A program made the translations under genes and the position numbers. A DNA stretch of 40,575 nucleotides, taken from assembly GCF_000428125.1 (NCBI RefSeq), contig NZ_ATZI01000022.1:1-40575 (forward strand), read 5' to 3'. Below, one piece after another: positions 25,751-34,084 of this stretch. Position 1 is the first letter of the stretch. Every line of letters begins with the position of its first letter. Origin of the DNA: Bacteroides graminisolvens DSM 19988 = JCM 15093 (GTDB lineage Bacteria > Bacteroidota > Bacteroidia > Bacteroidales > Bacteroidaceae). The notes beneath the pieces are model-generated. The model saw only the letters and a program-made list of their open reading frames with translations, was not told the DNA's origin and did not search any database.

Positions 25751-26815
25751 ATGAATATAGCAACTTTATTATCGGGAGGTGTCGACAGCTCTGTTGTCGT
25801 ACACCTTTTGTGCGAACAGGGCTACAAGCCCACTTTGTTTTATATAAAAATAGGTATGGACGGGGCAGAATACATGGATTGCTCTGCCGAGGAAGATATT
25901 GAGCTGGCCACTGCTACAGCTCGTAAATACGGCCTGCCGTTAGAGATCATAGATTTACATAAAGAATACTGGGACGGGGTGGCGTCTTACGCCATCGACA
26001 AAATACGGAAAGGGCTTACTCCCAATCCGGATGTGATGTGCAACAAACTCATCAAGTTTGGCTGTTTTGAAGAACGGGCAGGGAAGGACTTTGATAAGAC
26101 CGCTACGGGACACTATGCCAGCATTGTGGAACAGGACGGAAAGATATGGCTGGGTACTGCCAAAGATCCGGTGAAAGATCAGACCGACTTCCTGGCGCAA
26201 ATCAACTACCTTCAAGTATCCAAACTGATGTTTCCGCTGGGTGGGTTGATGAAGAATGAGGTACGCGACCTGGCACTCAAAGCCGGTCTGCCTAGTGCTA
26301 AGCGAAAAGACAGTCAGGGCATCTGTTTCTTGGGCAAAATCAATTACAACGACTTCGTGCGTCGTTTCCTTGGCGAAAAGGAAGGACCTATTATCGAACT
26401 GGAAACCGGAAAGAAGATTGGTACCCACCGCGGCTACTGGTTCCACACCATCGGACAACGTAAAGGATTGGGATTGAGTGGCGGTCCGTGGTTCGTGATC
26501 CGTAAAGACATTCAGGAAAACATCATTTACGTGTCACACGGATACGATGTGGAGACACAATACGGTTATGAGTTCGGCATGCACGATTTTAGTTTCATCA
26601 CTGAAAACCCGTGGACAGAAGGAGCAGGCGAGTACGATGTTACCTTTAAAATACGTCACACCCCGGAATTCCTTCAGGGCAAGCTAACCCGTACGGGCGA
26701 TACTTACAATTTGGTTTCGTCAGAGAAGTTGCAAGGCATTGCACCGGGACAATTTGGCGTGATTTACGATAAAGACTCCCGCATTTGCTTTGGGAGCGGC
26801 GAAATTATCGGTTAA
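25751..26815 (+). CDS. mnmA: tRNA-specific 2-thiouridylase MnmA homologue
   Basis: The 354-aa protein has the PP-loop ATPase motif LSGGVDSSV at residues 8-16. It carries [13 protein letters not shown] with Cys97 and [16 protein letters not shown] with Cys192, the two catalytic cysteines of Mnm[27 protein letters not shown] and the C-terminal beta-barrel end ([12 protein letters not shown]) complete the family layout. MnmA adds sulfur at position 2 of the wobble uridine U34 in tRNA Lys, Glu and Gln. Bacteroides genomes often carry more than one MnmA-type gene; whether this is the main copy is not visible here. Cotranscription with metY couples tRNA thiolation to sulfur assimilation, an inference from the 6-bp gap. 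Confidence 0.9.
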   Translation: MNIATLLSGGVDSSVVVHLLCEQGYKPTLFYIKIGMDGAEYMDCSAEEDIELATATARKYGLPLEIIDLHKEYWDGVASYAIDKIRKGLTPNPDVMCNKLIKFGCFEERAGKDFDKTATGHYASIVEQDGKIWLGTAKDPVKDQTDFLAQINYLQVSKLMFPLGGLMKNEVRDLALKAGLPSAKRKDSQGICFLGKINYNDFVRRFLGEKEGPIIELETGKKIGTHRGYWFHTIGQRKGLGLSGGPWFVIRKDIQENIIYVSHGYDVETQYGYEFGMHDFSFITENPWTEGAGEYDVTFKIRHTPEFLQGKLTRTGDTYNLVSSEKLQGIAPGQFGVIYDKDSRICFGSGEIIG

Positions 26816-26857
26816 TTATTCCCCTTATTATAATAAAGAGATAAAGCCGGGTACTGC

Positions 26858-27514
26858 TTAAATGTAGTATTCGGCTACATCAACAATACCTGCACGCATG
26901 GCATATCTTGTAGCCTCATGCGCATTGTTAACCCCCAGCTTTCTGAAAATATTCTTCCGGTGACTGTTGATGGTATGAAAACTCAGGTTCTTCTCCGCAG
27001 CAATCTCCTTGGTTGTCTTTCCCAACGCAATCTCTTTCAGAATCACCTTTTCACTGGCAGTGAGCAAATGATCATCTTGCATCGCCGTGGCAGCAGCCGA
27101 ATTTCCGGTGAGCAGCATATTGCTTATGTGGTTACAAATGAAACGCTCTTTACGTGAAGCAAACTGCATGGCAGTAGTAATTTCCTCCTTCGAGCTATCT
27201 TTCATCACCACGCTGAAGGCTTTGGCCGGCAATACCACCTGACGAATAAAATTCAAACTCAGCTCGTCGGAAAACAACAACCAGTCGGCATCCTTAAACC
27301 GCTCGTGCAGCACCACCAGCTCGTCGGCGGTGTTAAAGTCAAACAAAGTATAATCCAGCACCACCACCGCATCGGGATGCAGACGCAACTCTCTGATCAG
27401 TTCTGCCTTGCTGTCGGCTTCCACAATCACCTGAATCTCCTTCTGTAGGCCTAATAAAAATAGAATTCCCGCCCGGGTGATATCCTGATTATCTGCAATG
27501 ATGTATTTCCTCAT
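26858..27514 (-). CDS. LuxR/NarL-type response regulator (orphan)
   Basis: The 218-aa protein has a receiver domain (about 1-120: acidic residues in ADNQD at 7-11, phospho-acceptor Asp54 in VVLDYTLF, conserved Ser82 and Lys105). A C-terminal LuxR helix-turn-helix follows (about 148-205: LTASEKVILKEIALGKTTKEIAAEKNLSFHTINSHRKNIFRKL). It probably binds DNA when phosphorylated. No histidine kinase is adjacent, so it is an orphan here. It lies 45 bp after nhaC on the same strand and may be cotranscribed with the iron/Na+ transport genes. Confidence 0.9.
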   Translation of the reverse strand: MRKYIIADNQDITRAGILFLLGLQKEIQVIVEADSKAELIRELRLHPDAVVVLDYTLFDFNTADELVVLHERFKDADWLLFSDELSLNFIRQVVLPAKAFSVVMKDSSKEEITTAMQFASRKERFICNHISNMLLTGNSAAATAMQDDHLLTASEKVILKEIALGKTTKEIAAEKNLSFHTINSHRKNIFRKLGVNNAHEATRYAMRAGIVDVAEYYI

Positions 27515-27559
27515 TATTCAAACGTTGGTTACTTTGCAAAAATACACTTTTTGATGAAT

Positions 27560-28990
27560 TTATGCTTCTTTTTTCACTATTTTATATCCCGTTGCCGCAA
27601 TAAAGATACTCATGAGCGGACTGATGATATTAAAGAAACAATAAGGCAGGTACGCCAGCGTGGCTACGTTGAGAATCGTAGCTTGCGTCATGCCGCATGT
27701 GTTCCACGGAATAAGTACAGAGGTAACCGTCACGGCATCTTCGGTGGTGCGACTCAGCAACCTGCTTTCGTAACCCTTCTTCTTATAAATATTGCCAAAC
27801 ATATTTCCGGTCAGAATGATAGAGATATACTGATCGGCCGTGGTTATATTGAGGAAAATACCCGAGCATACAGTCGAGGTTACCATGCCTGTGCGGCGTT
27901 TCATGAAACGTACAAATACCGATGTGATACTTCCCAGCATGCCGCTTGCCGTCATGGCTCCACCAAAACACATGGCACACACAATGAGCCACACCGTGTT
28001 GAGCATGCCCGCCATACCTCTTGTGGCAACTAGTTCGGTGAGTGCTTCGTGATTCGTGTGCAACTCCGTTTCACCGTAGATCGTCATCAGTGCACCTTTG
28101 AACAGCGCTTCGGCGTTGCTGCTTGCCGTACCGGCAATTTCCTGCAACAGATGAGGCTGAAAGATGACGGCAAATACCGCCGCCAGTGCAGTCGACAAGA
28201 AAAGAGTAACCAGCGAAGGTACCTTTCGGGCAATCAGTACTCCGGTTATGACCGGCACCAAGAGCAACCATGGCGTAATGTAAAACTTATCATGAATAGA
28301 AGCCGAGAACGCAGCGATATGTTCCGTGTGACTCGCCTCGTGTGATAATCCGGCCACCGTAAAAATAACCAGCGTAATGAGCATAGACGGTATGGTGGTA
28401 ATCAGCATGTAGCGGATGTGTGTAAACAGAGGCGTATCCGTAACCGAAGAAGCCAGTATGGTGGTATCGGAAAGCGGGGAAACCTTATCGCCAAAGTATG
28501 CTCCCGAAATGATGGCACCCGCAATCCATCCCTCGTCGAATCCCTGCGCCTTACCAATACCCATCAGCGCAATGCCGATGGTAGCTATGGTGGTCCACGA
28601 GCTACCCGTCATGACCGACACCAGCGAACAAATGATGCACGTTGAGGCCAGGAAGAAGTTAGGATGAATAATCTGCACTCCATAATAAATAAGTGTGGGA
28701 ACCACCCCGCTCACCATCCACGCTCCGCTTAGTGCCCCGATAATAAGTAACACAATCAGCGCCGTGGCAACGCCCGAAATATTATTCGTGATGGCCAGCT
28801 CAAAGTCATGCCAGCGAGTTTTGCATACAGCCATACCAATCAGTACGCATACCGCCGTAGTGGTAAGCAATGCCACCTGACTACCGCCGTTGAGTGCATC
28901 ACTGCCAAATACCCGGATAATGGCAAACAATAAACTGACCAGTACCACGATGGGAACCAGCGACAGGAGAGGAGACGGTTTTCTTTTCAT
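27560..28990 (-). CDS. nhaC: NhaC-family Na+/H+ antiporter
   Basis: The 476-aa polytopic membrane protein has about 11-12 hydrophobic segments. Diagnostic stretches are SVMTGSSWTTIATIGIALMGIGKAQGF, GAIISGAYFGDKVSPLSDTTILAS and, in the second half, TTADQYISIILTGNMF, all characteristic of the NhaC family and of similar malate-Na+/lactate exchangers. It would exchange Na+ for H+ across the inner membrane. It starts 18 bp after the ferritin-like/VIT gene, suggesting an operon with it. MleN-type malate/lactate antiport is an alternative. Confidence 0.88.
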   Translation of the reverse strand: MKRKPSPLLSLVPIVVLVSLLFAIIRVFGSDALNGGSQVALLTTTAVCVLIGMAVCKTRWHDFELAITNNISGVATALIVLLIIGALSGAWMVSGVVPTLIYYGVQIIHPNFFLASTCIICSLVSVMTGSSWTTIATIGIALMGIGKAQGFDEGWIAGAIISGAYFGDKVSPLSDTTILASSVTDTPLFTHIRYMLITTIPSMLITLVIFTVAGLSHEASHTEHIAAFSASIHDKFYITPWLLLVPVITGVLIARKVPSLVTLFLSTALAAVFAVIFQPHLLQEIAGTASSNAEALFKGALMTIYGETELHTNHEALTELVATRGMAGMLNTVWLIVCAMCFGGAMTASGMLGSITSVFVRFMKRRTGMVTSTVCSGIFLNITTADQYISIILTGNMFGNIYKKKGYESRLLSRTTEDAVTVTSVLIPWNTCGMTQATILNVATLAYLPYCFFNIISPLMSIFIAATGYKIVKKEA

Positions 28991-29008
28991 ACTTTACGTA
29001 TCAGTGGT

Positions 29009-29884
29009 TTATGCAGCATCTATACCCGTCAGCGTTTTCAGAGCGTAACCGATGAGGAAACTGATACCCGCCACCGTGAAGCTGAGTATAGCCATTTCCA
29101 GAAAACGCTTTTTGAAACTCTCGCCTCGTGCCACTGCGTAATAATAATTAAACAAAGCTATAATGGTAAGTGCCATGACAAGCATCAACCCCAATGCTAC
29201 CAGTACATTCTCGATGAAAATGAACGGAGCTACCAGCGCCACCACTGTTATGATGTAAGCAATACCCGTATACACAGCCGCCTTGACCGGATGTTTGGAG
29301 TCACCCTCCTCCGATTTGGTCGACAAATACTCTGACGAAGCCATTGACAAGGCCGCTGCAATACCCGTAATGCTACCGGTCAGCGCTATGAGGGGTGCGT
29401 TACTCAATGCCAGCGTGAAACCAGCCAAAGCCCCGGTGAACTCCACCAACGCATCATTCAACCCCAATACCACGGAACCCATGTACTCCAATTTCTCCTC
29501 ATTGATAAGGCCAATCAGCTTTTGTTCATGCACCTCCTCGTCGCGTCCCAGCTTCTCTAACTCAGGATATTCCGGGTAGCGGGCATAAACCTCTTGCGCA
29601 TCCCTCTCTTCCTTCTCCATCAGTTTGATGGCGAAAGTCAGTCCCAAGATGCGTGCCAGCCAATAATACTTGAATATACGCCAACGATTGGGAGCCACCT
29701 CTTTACCCGTATGCCTTTTCAGTATTTCGTAGTGCGCCTTTTCCTCGGCAGCAATCTGTAACAACGTCTTTTTATTCTCGCTATCTTTTACGATATGGGC
29801 CAGTTTAGCATACACAATGCTGCTGGTTATTTCATCCTCCTGAAAGAACAGGAAGTCAGATATTGCATTTTTATCCGCTTTCAT
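29009..29884 (-). CDS. Ferritin-like domain fused to VIT1/CCC1-type iron transporter
   Basis: The 291-aa protein joins an N-terminal ferritin-like four-helix domain (about 1-130) to a C-terminal VIT1/CCC1 membrane domain. The N-part carries diiron-type ligands in EDEITS, IAAEEKAHYEIL (ExxH, Glu48/His51) and GRDEEVHEQKL. The membrane part (about 135-291) begins GSVVLGLNDALVEFTGALAGFTLAL, the VIT signature, with about five transmembrane helices and SSEYLSTKSEEGDSKHPVKAA between helices 2 and 3. This layout is known from bacterial MbfA-type iron exporters, where the ferritin-like domain delivers Fe2+ to the pore. The likely role is iron or manganese efflux or detoxification. It heads a run with nhaC and a response regulator. 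Confidence 0.9.
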   Translation of the reverse strand: MKADKNAISDFLFFQEDEITSSIVYAKLAHIVKDSENKKTLLQIAAEEKAHYEILKRHTGKEVAPNRWRIFKYYWLARILGLTFAIKLMEKEERDAQEVYARYPEYPELEKLGRDEEVHEQKLIGLINEEKLEYMGSVVLGLNDALVEFTGALAGFTLALSNAPLIALTGSITGIAAALSMASSEYLSTKSEEGDSKHPVKAAVYTGIAYIITVVALVAPFIFIENVLVALGLMLVMALTIIALFNYYYAVARGESFKKRFLEMAILSFTVAGISFLIGYALKTLTGIDAA

Positions 29885-29907
29885 TTCATTTGAATTTAAT
29901 GTTTATG

Positions 29908-29915
29908 CAAAGTTA
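29908..29915 (-). promoter_or_regulatory. Candidate -7 box for the VIT-nhaC-regulator run
   Basis: CAAAGTTA on the plus strand (TAACTTTG on minus) lies 24 bp upstream of the start at 29884. No convincing TTG -33 was found. Confidence 0.45.
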
Positions 29916-29970
29916 TATTATTTATGATAGAACACATTCGTTGCTTTCTTTTTTAACGCAACAACCTCTA

Positions 29971-30013
29971 AAAATAAAGCAGGCGGTGAGAGACATACAT
30001 CTTCACCGCCTGT
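29971..30013 (-). terminator. Terminator after the metal-type receptor operon
   Basis: CAGGCGGTGA pairs with TCACCGCCTG (10 bp, 13-nt loop). Read on the minus strand the stem is followed by a T-rich stretch (TTTATTTTTAG). It ends transcripts from the gene at 30057-30521. Confidence 0.8.
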
Positions 30014-30056
30014 TTGCTAATTGCCACCTGCCTAACGCCGGTGAGCAACGAAACTA

Positions 30057-30521
30057 TTAATCCACATCCTCTTCCGCATTGGCATCGAATACAACGCTTT
30101 TGGCTACGTATGACTCATTGCCGGATGTATCTGTGCAGTACACCACCACGTGATACTTACCCTGACGAGCCAAGATAGGTATCTCGATGTGATCGTGAAC
30201 GTGGTGATTCTTCTGATTCACATCGAACGACTGATTGTAAGTGAACGTAATGGAATCGCCGACCGCCCTGGTCGAGGCCGAAGTATGCGTGTGTCCGTCG
30301 AATTTATTATGAATATCAACCTTGTAAGAAGCCACCATTACATCATCAGACAAATCCATGTCGAGATGCAACAAACTACCTGTTTTGATAGCGCCCCCAT
30401 CTGTAGGTTCGTTGATAACGATCACCGGTTTGGTGGTATCATTATCATCGTCAGAGCACGCTACGAACAAACTACTTAGTGATACAATACAAATTGCTGA
30501 AAGAATTAATTTTGTTTTCAT
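30057..30521 (-). CDS. DUF4625-type His-rich lipoprotein
   Basis: The 154-aa lipoprotein has a signal peptide ending FVAC-S (Cys22), followed by SDDDNDTT. A single beta-sandwich domain follows (KPVIVINEPTDGGAIKTGSLLHLDMDLSDD, then YHVVVYCTDTSGNES near the end). It resembles the DUF4625 family seen in Bacteroidota lipoproteins. Histidines cluster at 71, 77, 79, 106, 107, 109 and 111 (HNKFDGHTHT and NHHVHDH), a composition suited to binding transition metals. Its ATG overlaps the stop of the upstream TonB receptor in an ATGA arrangement, so the two are translationally coupled and likely work together. A role as surface or periplasmic metal-binding partner is inference. Confidence 0.85.
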   Translation of the reverse strand: MKTKLILSAICIVSLSSLFVACSDDDNDTTKPVIVINEPTDGGAIKTGSLLHLDMDLSDDVMVASYKVDIHNKFDGHTHTSASTRAVGDSITFTYNQSFDVNQKNHHVHDHIEIPILARQGKYHVVVYCTDTSGNESYVAKSVVFDANAEEDVD

Positions 30522-32680
30522 TTGAATACTTGTTTAAATGGAATTTTGATTAAAACCTGTAAGTTCCTGCCCGGTTCGGGAATCTCCACTTTGCGGTAGA
30601 AACTCAGGTGATTGAAATACTTCCTGTCCAGTACATTTCTGGCAGTAAGCGTTACCTCTATGGGAGTGTTGTGCCATTTGAAGTCGAACTTCCCGCCCAG
30701 ATGAAACAAGTTGCCGCCCGAAGTCTTGTCCTCGTTGCGATCCACCCTGTTCTGTGCGACAATACTCTCCATCTGCGCATACACACTCCACGAAGCAGCC
30801 TCCCACGTAAGCGTGTTACGCATGGAAGCAGGCGGTGAGAAACTCAGCGGCAAATGTTCGTCGCAGTTATACGTGTACACATAATCGCCGGCAAACTGAT
30901 AAGTCAGCTTGGGCAACACGCGGTAAGACATACTCAGTTCCGCACCCGTGAAAATAGCCTCCGCACCCGTGTATCGGTAAATTTGTCCGGCATCGGGCAG
31001 TACAGACCATTCACCCGTAGGCCTCAGAAAAATGTAATTGTCAAACCAACTGAAGAAAGGAGACGCCGTGAATGACAACCTTCCTTTCTCATATGTATAA
31101 GCAGCATCCGCCTGCCATCCTTGTTCAGACTTCAGCGTAGCCACACCCTGCTCGTGCCTGAAGGTGCCGTGATGCACCCCGTTCGACGCCAGTTCGTTGG
31201 CACCCGGCAAGCGGAAACTCCGCCCCACGTTGGCTTTCAACATGTGCACCCGCGAAGGATTCCATACAAAACCCACCGAAGCCGAATAATCGCCAAAGTC
31301 CCTGTTCACCGCATAGCTTCTGTTCTTATACACCTCTATCACATTTGCATCATATCCCTGATCAACGAGATACTCCTCCAGATACGCATCGGTATACCCG
31401 GCCACCTTTATCTTGCCATAATCATACCGCACACCTCCGCTCAGCGTTAGCTGACTGTTGAGTTTGTAGTTACTCAACCACAACCCACCGGTGGTGACAC
31501 GCGTGTACTCCGGCAATAAAAAAGAGTAACCGGCTATGTTATTATCTTGATATTGCACATCCCAGCCCAGCGTATGCTCCCATTTTCCATTTCCCAGAAA
31601 ACGCAACTTAGCATTTGAACTATACGTGTTCAACCTGAACGCCAACTCCTTGTCGGGATCCTTCTGAGGAATCTGTTGCGTGGAGTAATGCGTGTGAAAC
31701 GAACTCCACTCTTCGCGGTGATTGTTCTGGTACCCCAAGTCCCACGACAGAGCCAGCGGTCCCCACGCATACCCTTGATGCAACGCCACCTTCAGGTGAT
31801 TCACAAAACTGTAAGGCAACTCAATGTTGCGACTGTTGCCGTCATCGGTCAGTTTCGACAGATCAGGAATGCCATGCGCCCCCGGAAAGAACCCCGTTTT
31901 CTGGTAAGCATTACTTATTGAAAAGGAAGCATCGTACCCGTTTTTGCGGTACGTGGTGAACCAGCTCACGTCTCTTTCGAAACCGGCTGTGTTCTTCATC
32001 CTTCGGTTATACACCGGAATTTTACGGGTCAGATACACCACCGTATCCGTGGGAATACGGTAATCGGCAAAATGCATCTCGGTGTACCTTAGTTTGGTAA
32101 ACCACGCATTGTGTTTCAGCCCCAGCATGAGCGAACCGCCCAGCGTGCCGTTCACCGATTTGCCGATGAGAGCCACTTCACCCAGAAACATGTTCTGAGT
32201 AGGAGCAGGCAAGGCATTGATTTCAATTGCTCCGCCCATGGCATCACTACCATATAATAAAGACGAAGGACCTTTGCGCACACTTACCTGGCCGGCATTG
32301 AACGCATCAATCTCCAGCCCGTGATCCGCACCCCATTGCTGCCCCTCCTGTTTGACCCCGTTTTCGGTCACCGTAATCCGGTTAAAACCCAATCCCCGAA
32401 TCATCGGTTTGGCAAAGCCCGAACCAATATCCATGGAATGTACGCCGGGAATGTTACCCAACGTCTGCACCAGATTTCCCGAAAAGTTATTTCGAAGAAA
32501 ATCTTCACCGACCACCTCGAGCTGCAACGTAGCATTCTTGTTTCGTATGTGGTGATACGTCTCTGATACCACCACCTCCGACAAGTTGACACTCTTCAGT
32601 GAATCGGTTGTCTGGGCGTGTGCCGACAAGGATATAGCTATACCCCATGCACACATACCCGATAAACATCCGATACGCAT
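30518..32680 (-). CDS. TonB-dependent receptor, candidate metal/metallophore uptake
   Basis: The 720-aa protein has a signal peptide (about 1-23, LSAHAQ). A TonB-box-like segment LSEVVVSET comes right after it, with no CarboxypepD-like domain, so this is a classical receptor unlike the other two here. The plug has LVQTLGNIPGVHSMDIGSG, MIRGLGFNRI, and GQQWGADHGLEIDAFNAGQVSVRKGPSSLLYGSDAMGGAIEIN. The barrel includes SFRLPGANELASNGVHHGTFRHEQG and ends RNVLDRKYFNHLSFYRKVEIPEPGRNLQV. The plug loop with HGLEIDAF and the barrel motif resemble receptors for metals or small chelates such as ZnuD-like proteins, but the ligand is not proven. It is flanked by His/Cys-rich envelope proteins in one operon. 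Confidence 0.9.
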   Translation of the reverse strand: MRIGCLSGMCAWGIAISLSAHAQTTDSLKSVNLSEVVVSETYHHIRNKNATLQLEVVGEDFLRNNFSGNLVQTLGNIPGVHSMDIGSGFAKPMIRGLGFNRITVTENGVKQEGQQWGADHGLEIDAFNAGQVSVRKGPSSLLYGSDAMGGAIEINALPAPTQNMFLGEVALIGKSVNGTLGGSLMLGLKHNAWFTKLRYTEMHFADYRIPTDTVVYLTRKIPVYNRRMKNTAGFERDVSWFTTYRKNGYDASFSISNAYQKTGFFPGAHGIPDLSKLTDDGNSRNIELPYSFVNHLKVALHQGYAWGPLALSWDLGYQNNHREEWSSFHTHYSTQQIPQKDPDKELAFRLNTYSSNAKLRFLGNGKWEHTLGWDVQYQDNNIAGYSFLLPEYTRVTTGGLWLSNYKLNSQLTLSGGVRYDYGKIKVAGYTDAYLEEYLVDQGYDANVIEVYKNRSYAVNRDFGDYSASVGFVWNPSRVHMLKANVGRSFRLPGANELASNGVHHGTFRHEQGVATLKSEQGWQADAAYTYEKGRLSFTASPFFSWFDNYIFLRPTGEWSVLPDAGQIYRYTGAEAIFTGAELSMSYRVLPKLTYQFAGDYVYTYNCDEHLPLSFSPPASMRNTLTWEAASWSVYAQMESIVAQNRVDRNEDKTSGGNLFHLGGKFDFKWHNTPIEVTLTARNVLDRKYFNHLSFYRKVEIPEPGRNLQVLIKIPFKQVFK

Positions 32681-32737
32681 ACTAACAAATAGTTATTCGT
32701 TAAACGAAAAAAATAAGATGAGTGAGATAAAAGTATG

Positions 32738-33076
32738 TCAGCCCACGGCGGGAGGTGCACGCATGCCACGAGAATAAGAGAAACTGAATGTTCCCTTGTT
32801 CTCAAAAACCGGAACCTCATAAGGAAGAAGTTCGGCAATGAAACATAGTTGGAGAGAAGATACTTGAACGAAAGGCGACAGTGTGAAATGACAGATAGGG
32901 CAGGAGTCGGGCCGACTGCTGTTACTGTCTTCCTCACAATCGTGGTGACAGGCAGAAGATGTGCACGGCTCGTGAAAGTGAAAAGCCTTCACCACATGGA
33001 AAGGCATGAGCGTTAGTAGTAACACCCAGGCAATTCCTATCCGTAATCTGTATTTCCTTTTTGCCCTGTTAAGCAT
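32738..33076 (-). CDS. Small exported Cys/His-rich protein, putative metal binder
   Basis: The 112-aa protein has a basic start, then one hydrophobic segment (IGIAWVLLLTLMPFHVVKA, about 13-31) acting as signal peptide or anchor. A dense ligand cluster follows: His33, His35, Cys38, Cys43, His44, His45, Cys47, Cys59, Cys62 and His63 (FHFHEPC, ACHHDC, CPICHF). The C-terminus is YSRGMRAPPAVG. The spacing CxxCH resembles metal or heme-attachment motifs, but a single copy among other Cys/His is better explained as metal binding. The ATG at 33076 is chosen because it starts the basic-hydrophobic leader; a longer frame to 33130 exists. It is located between a membrane protein and the TonB receptor, 57 bp from the latter. 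No named family recognised. Confidence 0.75.
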   Translation of the reverse strand: MLNRAKRKYRLRIGIAWVLLLTLMPFHVVKAFHFHEPCTSSACHHDCEEDSNSSRPDSCPICHFTLSPFVQVSSLQLCFIAELLPYEVPVFENKGTFSFSYSRGMRAPPAVG

Positions 33077-33084
33077 AGTGAATG

Positions 33085-33092
33085 CAAAGTTA
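33085..33092 (-). promoter_or_regulatory. Candidate -7 box just upstream of the Cys/His-rich gene
   Basis: CAAAGTTA on the plus strand (TAACTTTG on minus) lies only 8 bp before the start at 33076, so a transcript from it would be leaderless or nearly so. No -33 TTG is evident. Confidence 0.35.
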
Positions 33093-33152
33093 TATAGAAC
33101 TTTTCTAAATAAAAACAGCTTGCCGCGCAAATTTGAATTCTTTTATACTTTA

Positions 33153-33572
33153 TTAGTTATAGCATTTCCACCAATGGAGCAGAAACAGAAACCCCGTTGC
33201 TACGAGTGCGGTAGACAGTCCCGTGTAGAAGAAAGCAATGAACCAGGTAGGCAATAAATGAAAAGTGCGAATGCTGATACCCATACCAATCATGAACAAC
33301 ATAACGAGCCACCCTTTGGCATCAAAAAAAGCCAGCGGATGATTTTTGTCGCCCATTTCAGCAATTCGCCGGGTGTGTTTACCGTGCAGCCTTTTAAATA
33401 TAAGAAAAAAAAACAGGCAGAAAATAACCACCGCTCCGGCTAACTTCAGTTGCCATTGCAGCGCATCGTTCATCCATGTATAAATGCCTATTTTCAGTAT
33501 GTTGGCTCCGGCAGCTATCCAAACCAGTCCGGCCATTGCCACCAGTACTTTTCTGCTTACGTACACTCTCAT
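33153..33572 (-). CDS. Four-helix inner-membrane protein of unknown function
   Basis: The 139-aa protein has four predicted transmembrane helices: about 9-30 (VLVAMAGLVWIAAGANILKIGI), 42-60 (LAGAVVIFCLFFFLIF), 88-103 (LVMLFMIGMGISI) and 112-135 (FIAFFYTGLSTALVATGFLFLLHW). Between helices two and three is a cytoplasmic basic loop with KRLHGKHTRRI. The segment FHLLPTWFIAFFYTGLS is distinctive, but I cannot name the family. It is the first gene of the minus-strand run leading through the Cys/His-rich protein to the TonB receptor and DUF4625 lipoprotein, with a 76-bp gap to the next gene, so it is probably part of the same envelope function. Confidence 0.72.
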   Translation of the reverse strand: MRVYVSRKVLVAMAGLVWIAAGANILKIGIYTWMNDALQWQLKLAGAVVIFCLFFFLIFKRLHGKHTRRIAEMGDKNHPLAFFDAKGWLVMLFMIGMGISIRTFHLLPTWFIAFFYTGLSTALVATGFLFLLHWWKCYN

Positions 33573-33750
33573 TCTATCTTGCTGATTTTGTATTCAGGTA
33601 CTTAAACAGCATGGAGGGGAGTAATGTTCACGCAGAAAAACAAGTCAGCCGTCCTTGTCTGTTATTACGTTATACTCACATGTTTTGAAAACCATACATG
33701 TTGCCCTTACTCCTTTATACGACTCTCCTCCTAGAGAAAAAAAAGTGTGG

Positions 33751-33860
33751 TTTACCATCACTTACCCTCACTAACTGACTTGAATCCCCTTTCTAATAGG
33801 CTATATAGAAGAGTGATGGTAAAAAATGTCTACCATTAAAACGGCAGTTTTACCCTCACT
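33751..33860. repeat. Inverted and direct repeats (TTTACCATCACT family)
   Basis: TTTACCATCACT (33751-33762) is matched exactly in reverse by AGTGATGGTAAA (33812-33823). TTACCCTCACT occurs twice in direct orientation (33762-33772 and 33850-33860) and differs from the inverted-repeat arm by one base. All are variants of one TACCNTCACT core, suggesting a repeated binding site or remnants of a mobile or replicative element. Confidence 0.7.
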
Positions 33861-34084
33861 ATCTATCACTTTTAACTAAGACTATAGATTCATTAACTCC
33901 AATTTAACTAAAAATCAGACGATGTTTGAGCGATTTCGAATGCTTTTTGATGAAAAACGGCCAAAAACGACTTCATAAGTCGTCGAAAATACCTTGTTGT
34001 GCATAGATAAACCCCTTTTTTGGCTTCAACGCCCTTCAGTCAATTTGAGATTGAAATGCCTCTTTTTAGTTTATTTTTGTGAGT

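Noticed and set aside
25955..26458. Minus-strand open frame of 167 codons opposite mnmA
   Set aside because: It lies fully antisense to the conserved MnmA motifs and shows no signal peptide or domain.
26846..26875. Hairpin between mnmA and the response regulator as a terminator
   Set aside because: GCCGGGTACT and AGTATTCGGC pair on the plus strand with two G-U pairs but no T-run follows; on the minus strand the same positions become A-C mismatches. It also overlaps coding sequence.
27551..28033. Plus-strand open frame of 160 codons opposite nhaC
   Set aside because: It is a frame shadow of nhaC with no recognisable domain and composition unlike real proteins of this genome; the minus-strand NhaC reading is unambiguous.
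33967..33983. Palindrome ACGACTT-CAT-AAGTCGT as a terminator
   Set aside because: The stem is perfect but no T-run follows on either strand and no gene ends next to it; left as an unexplained palindrome.
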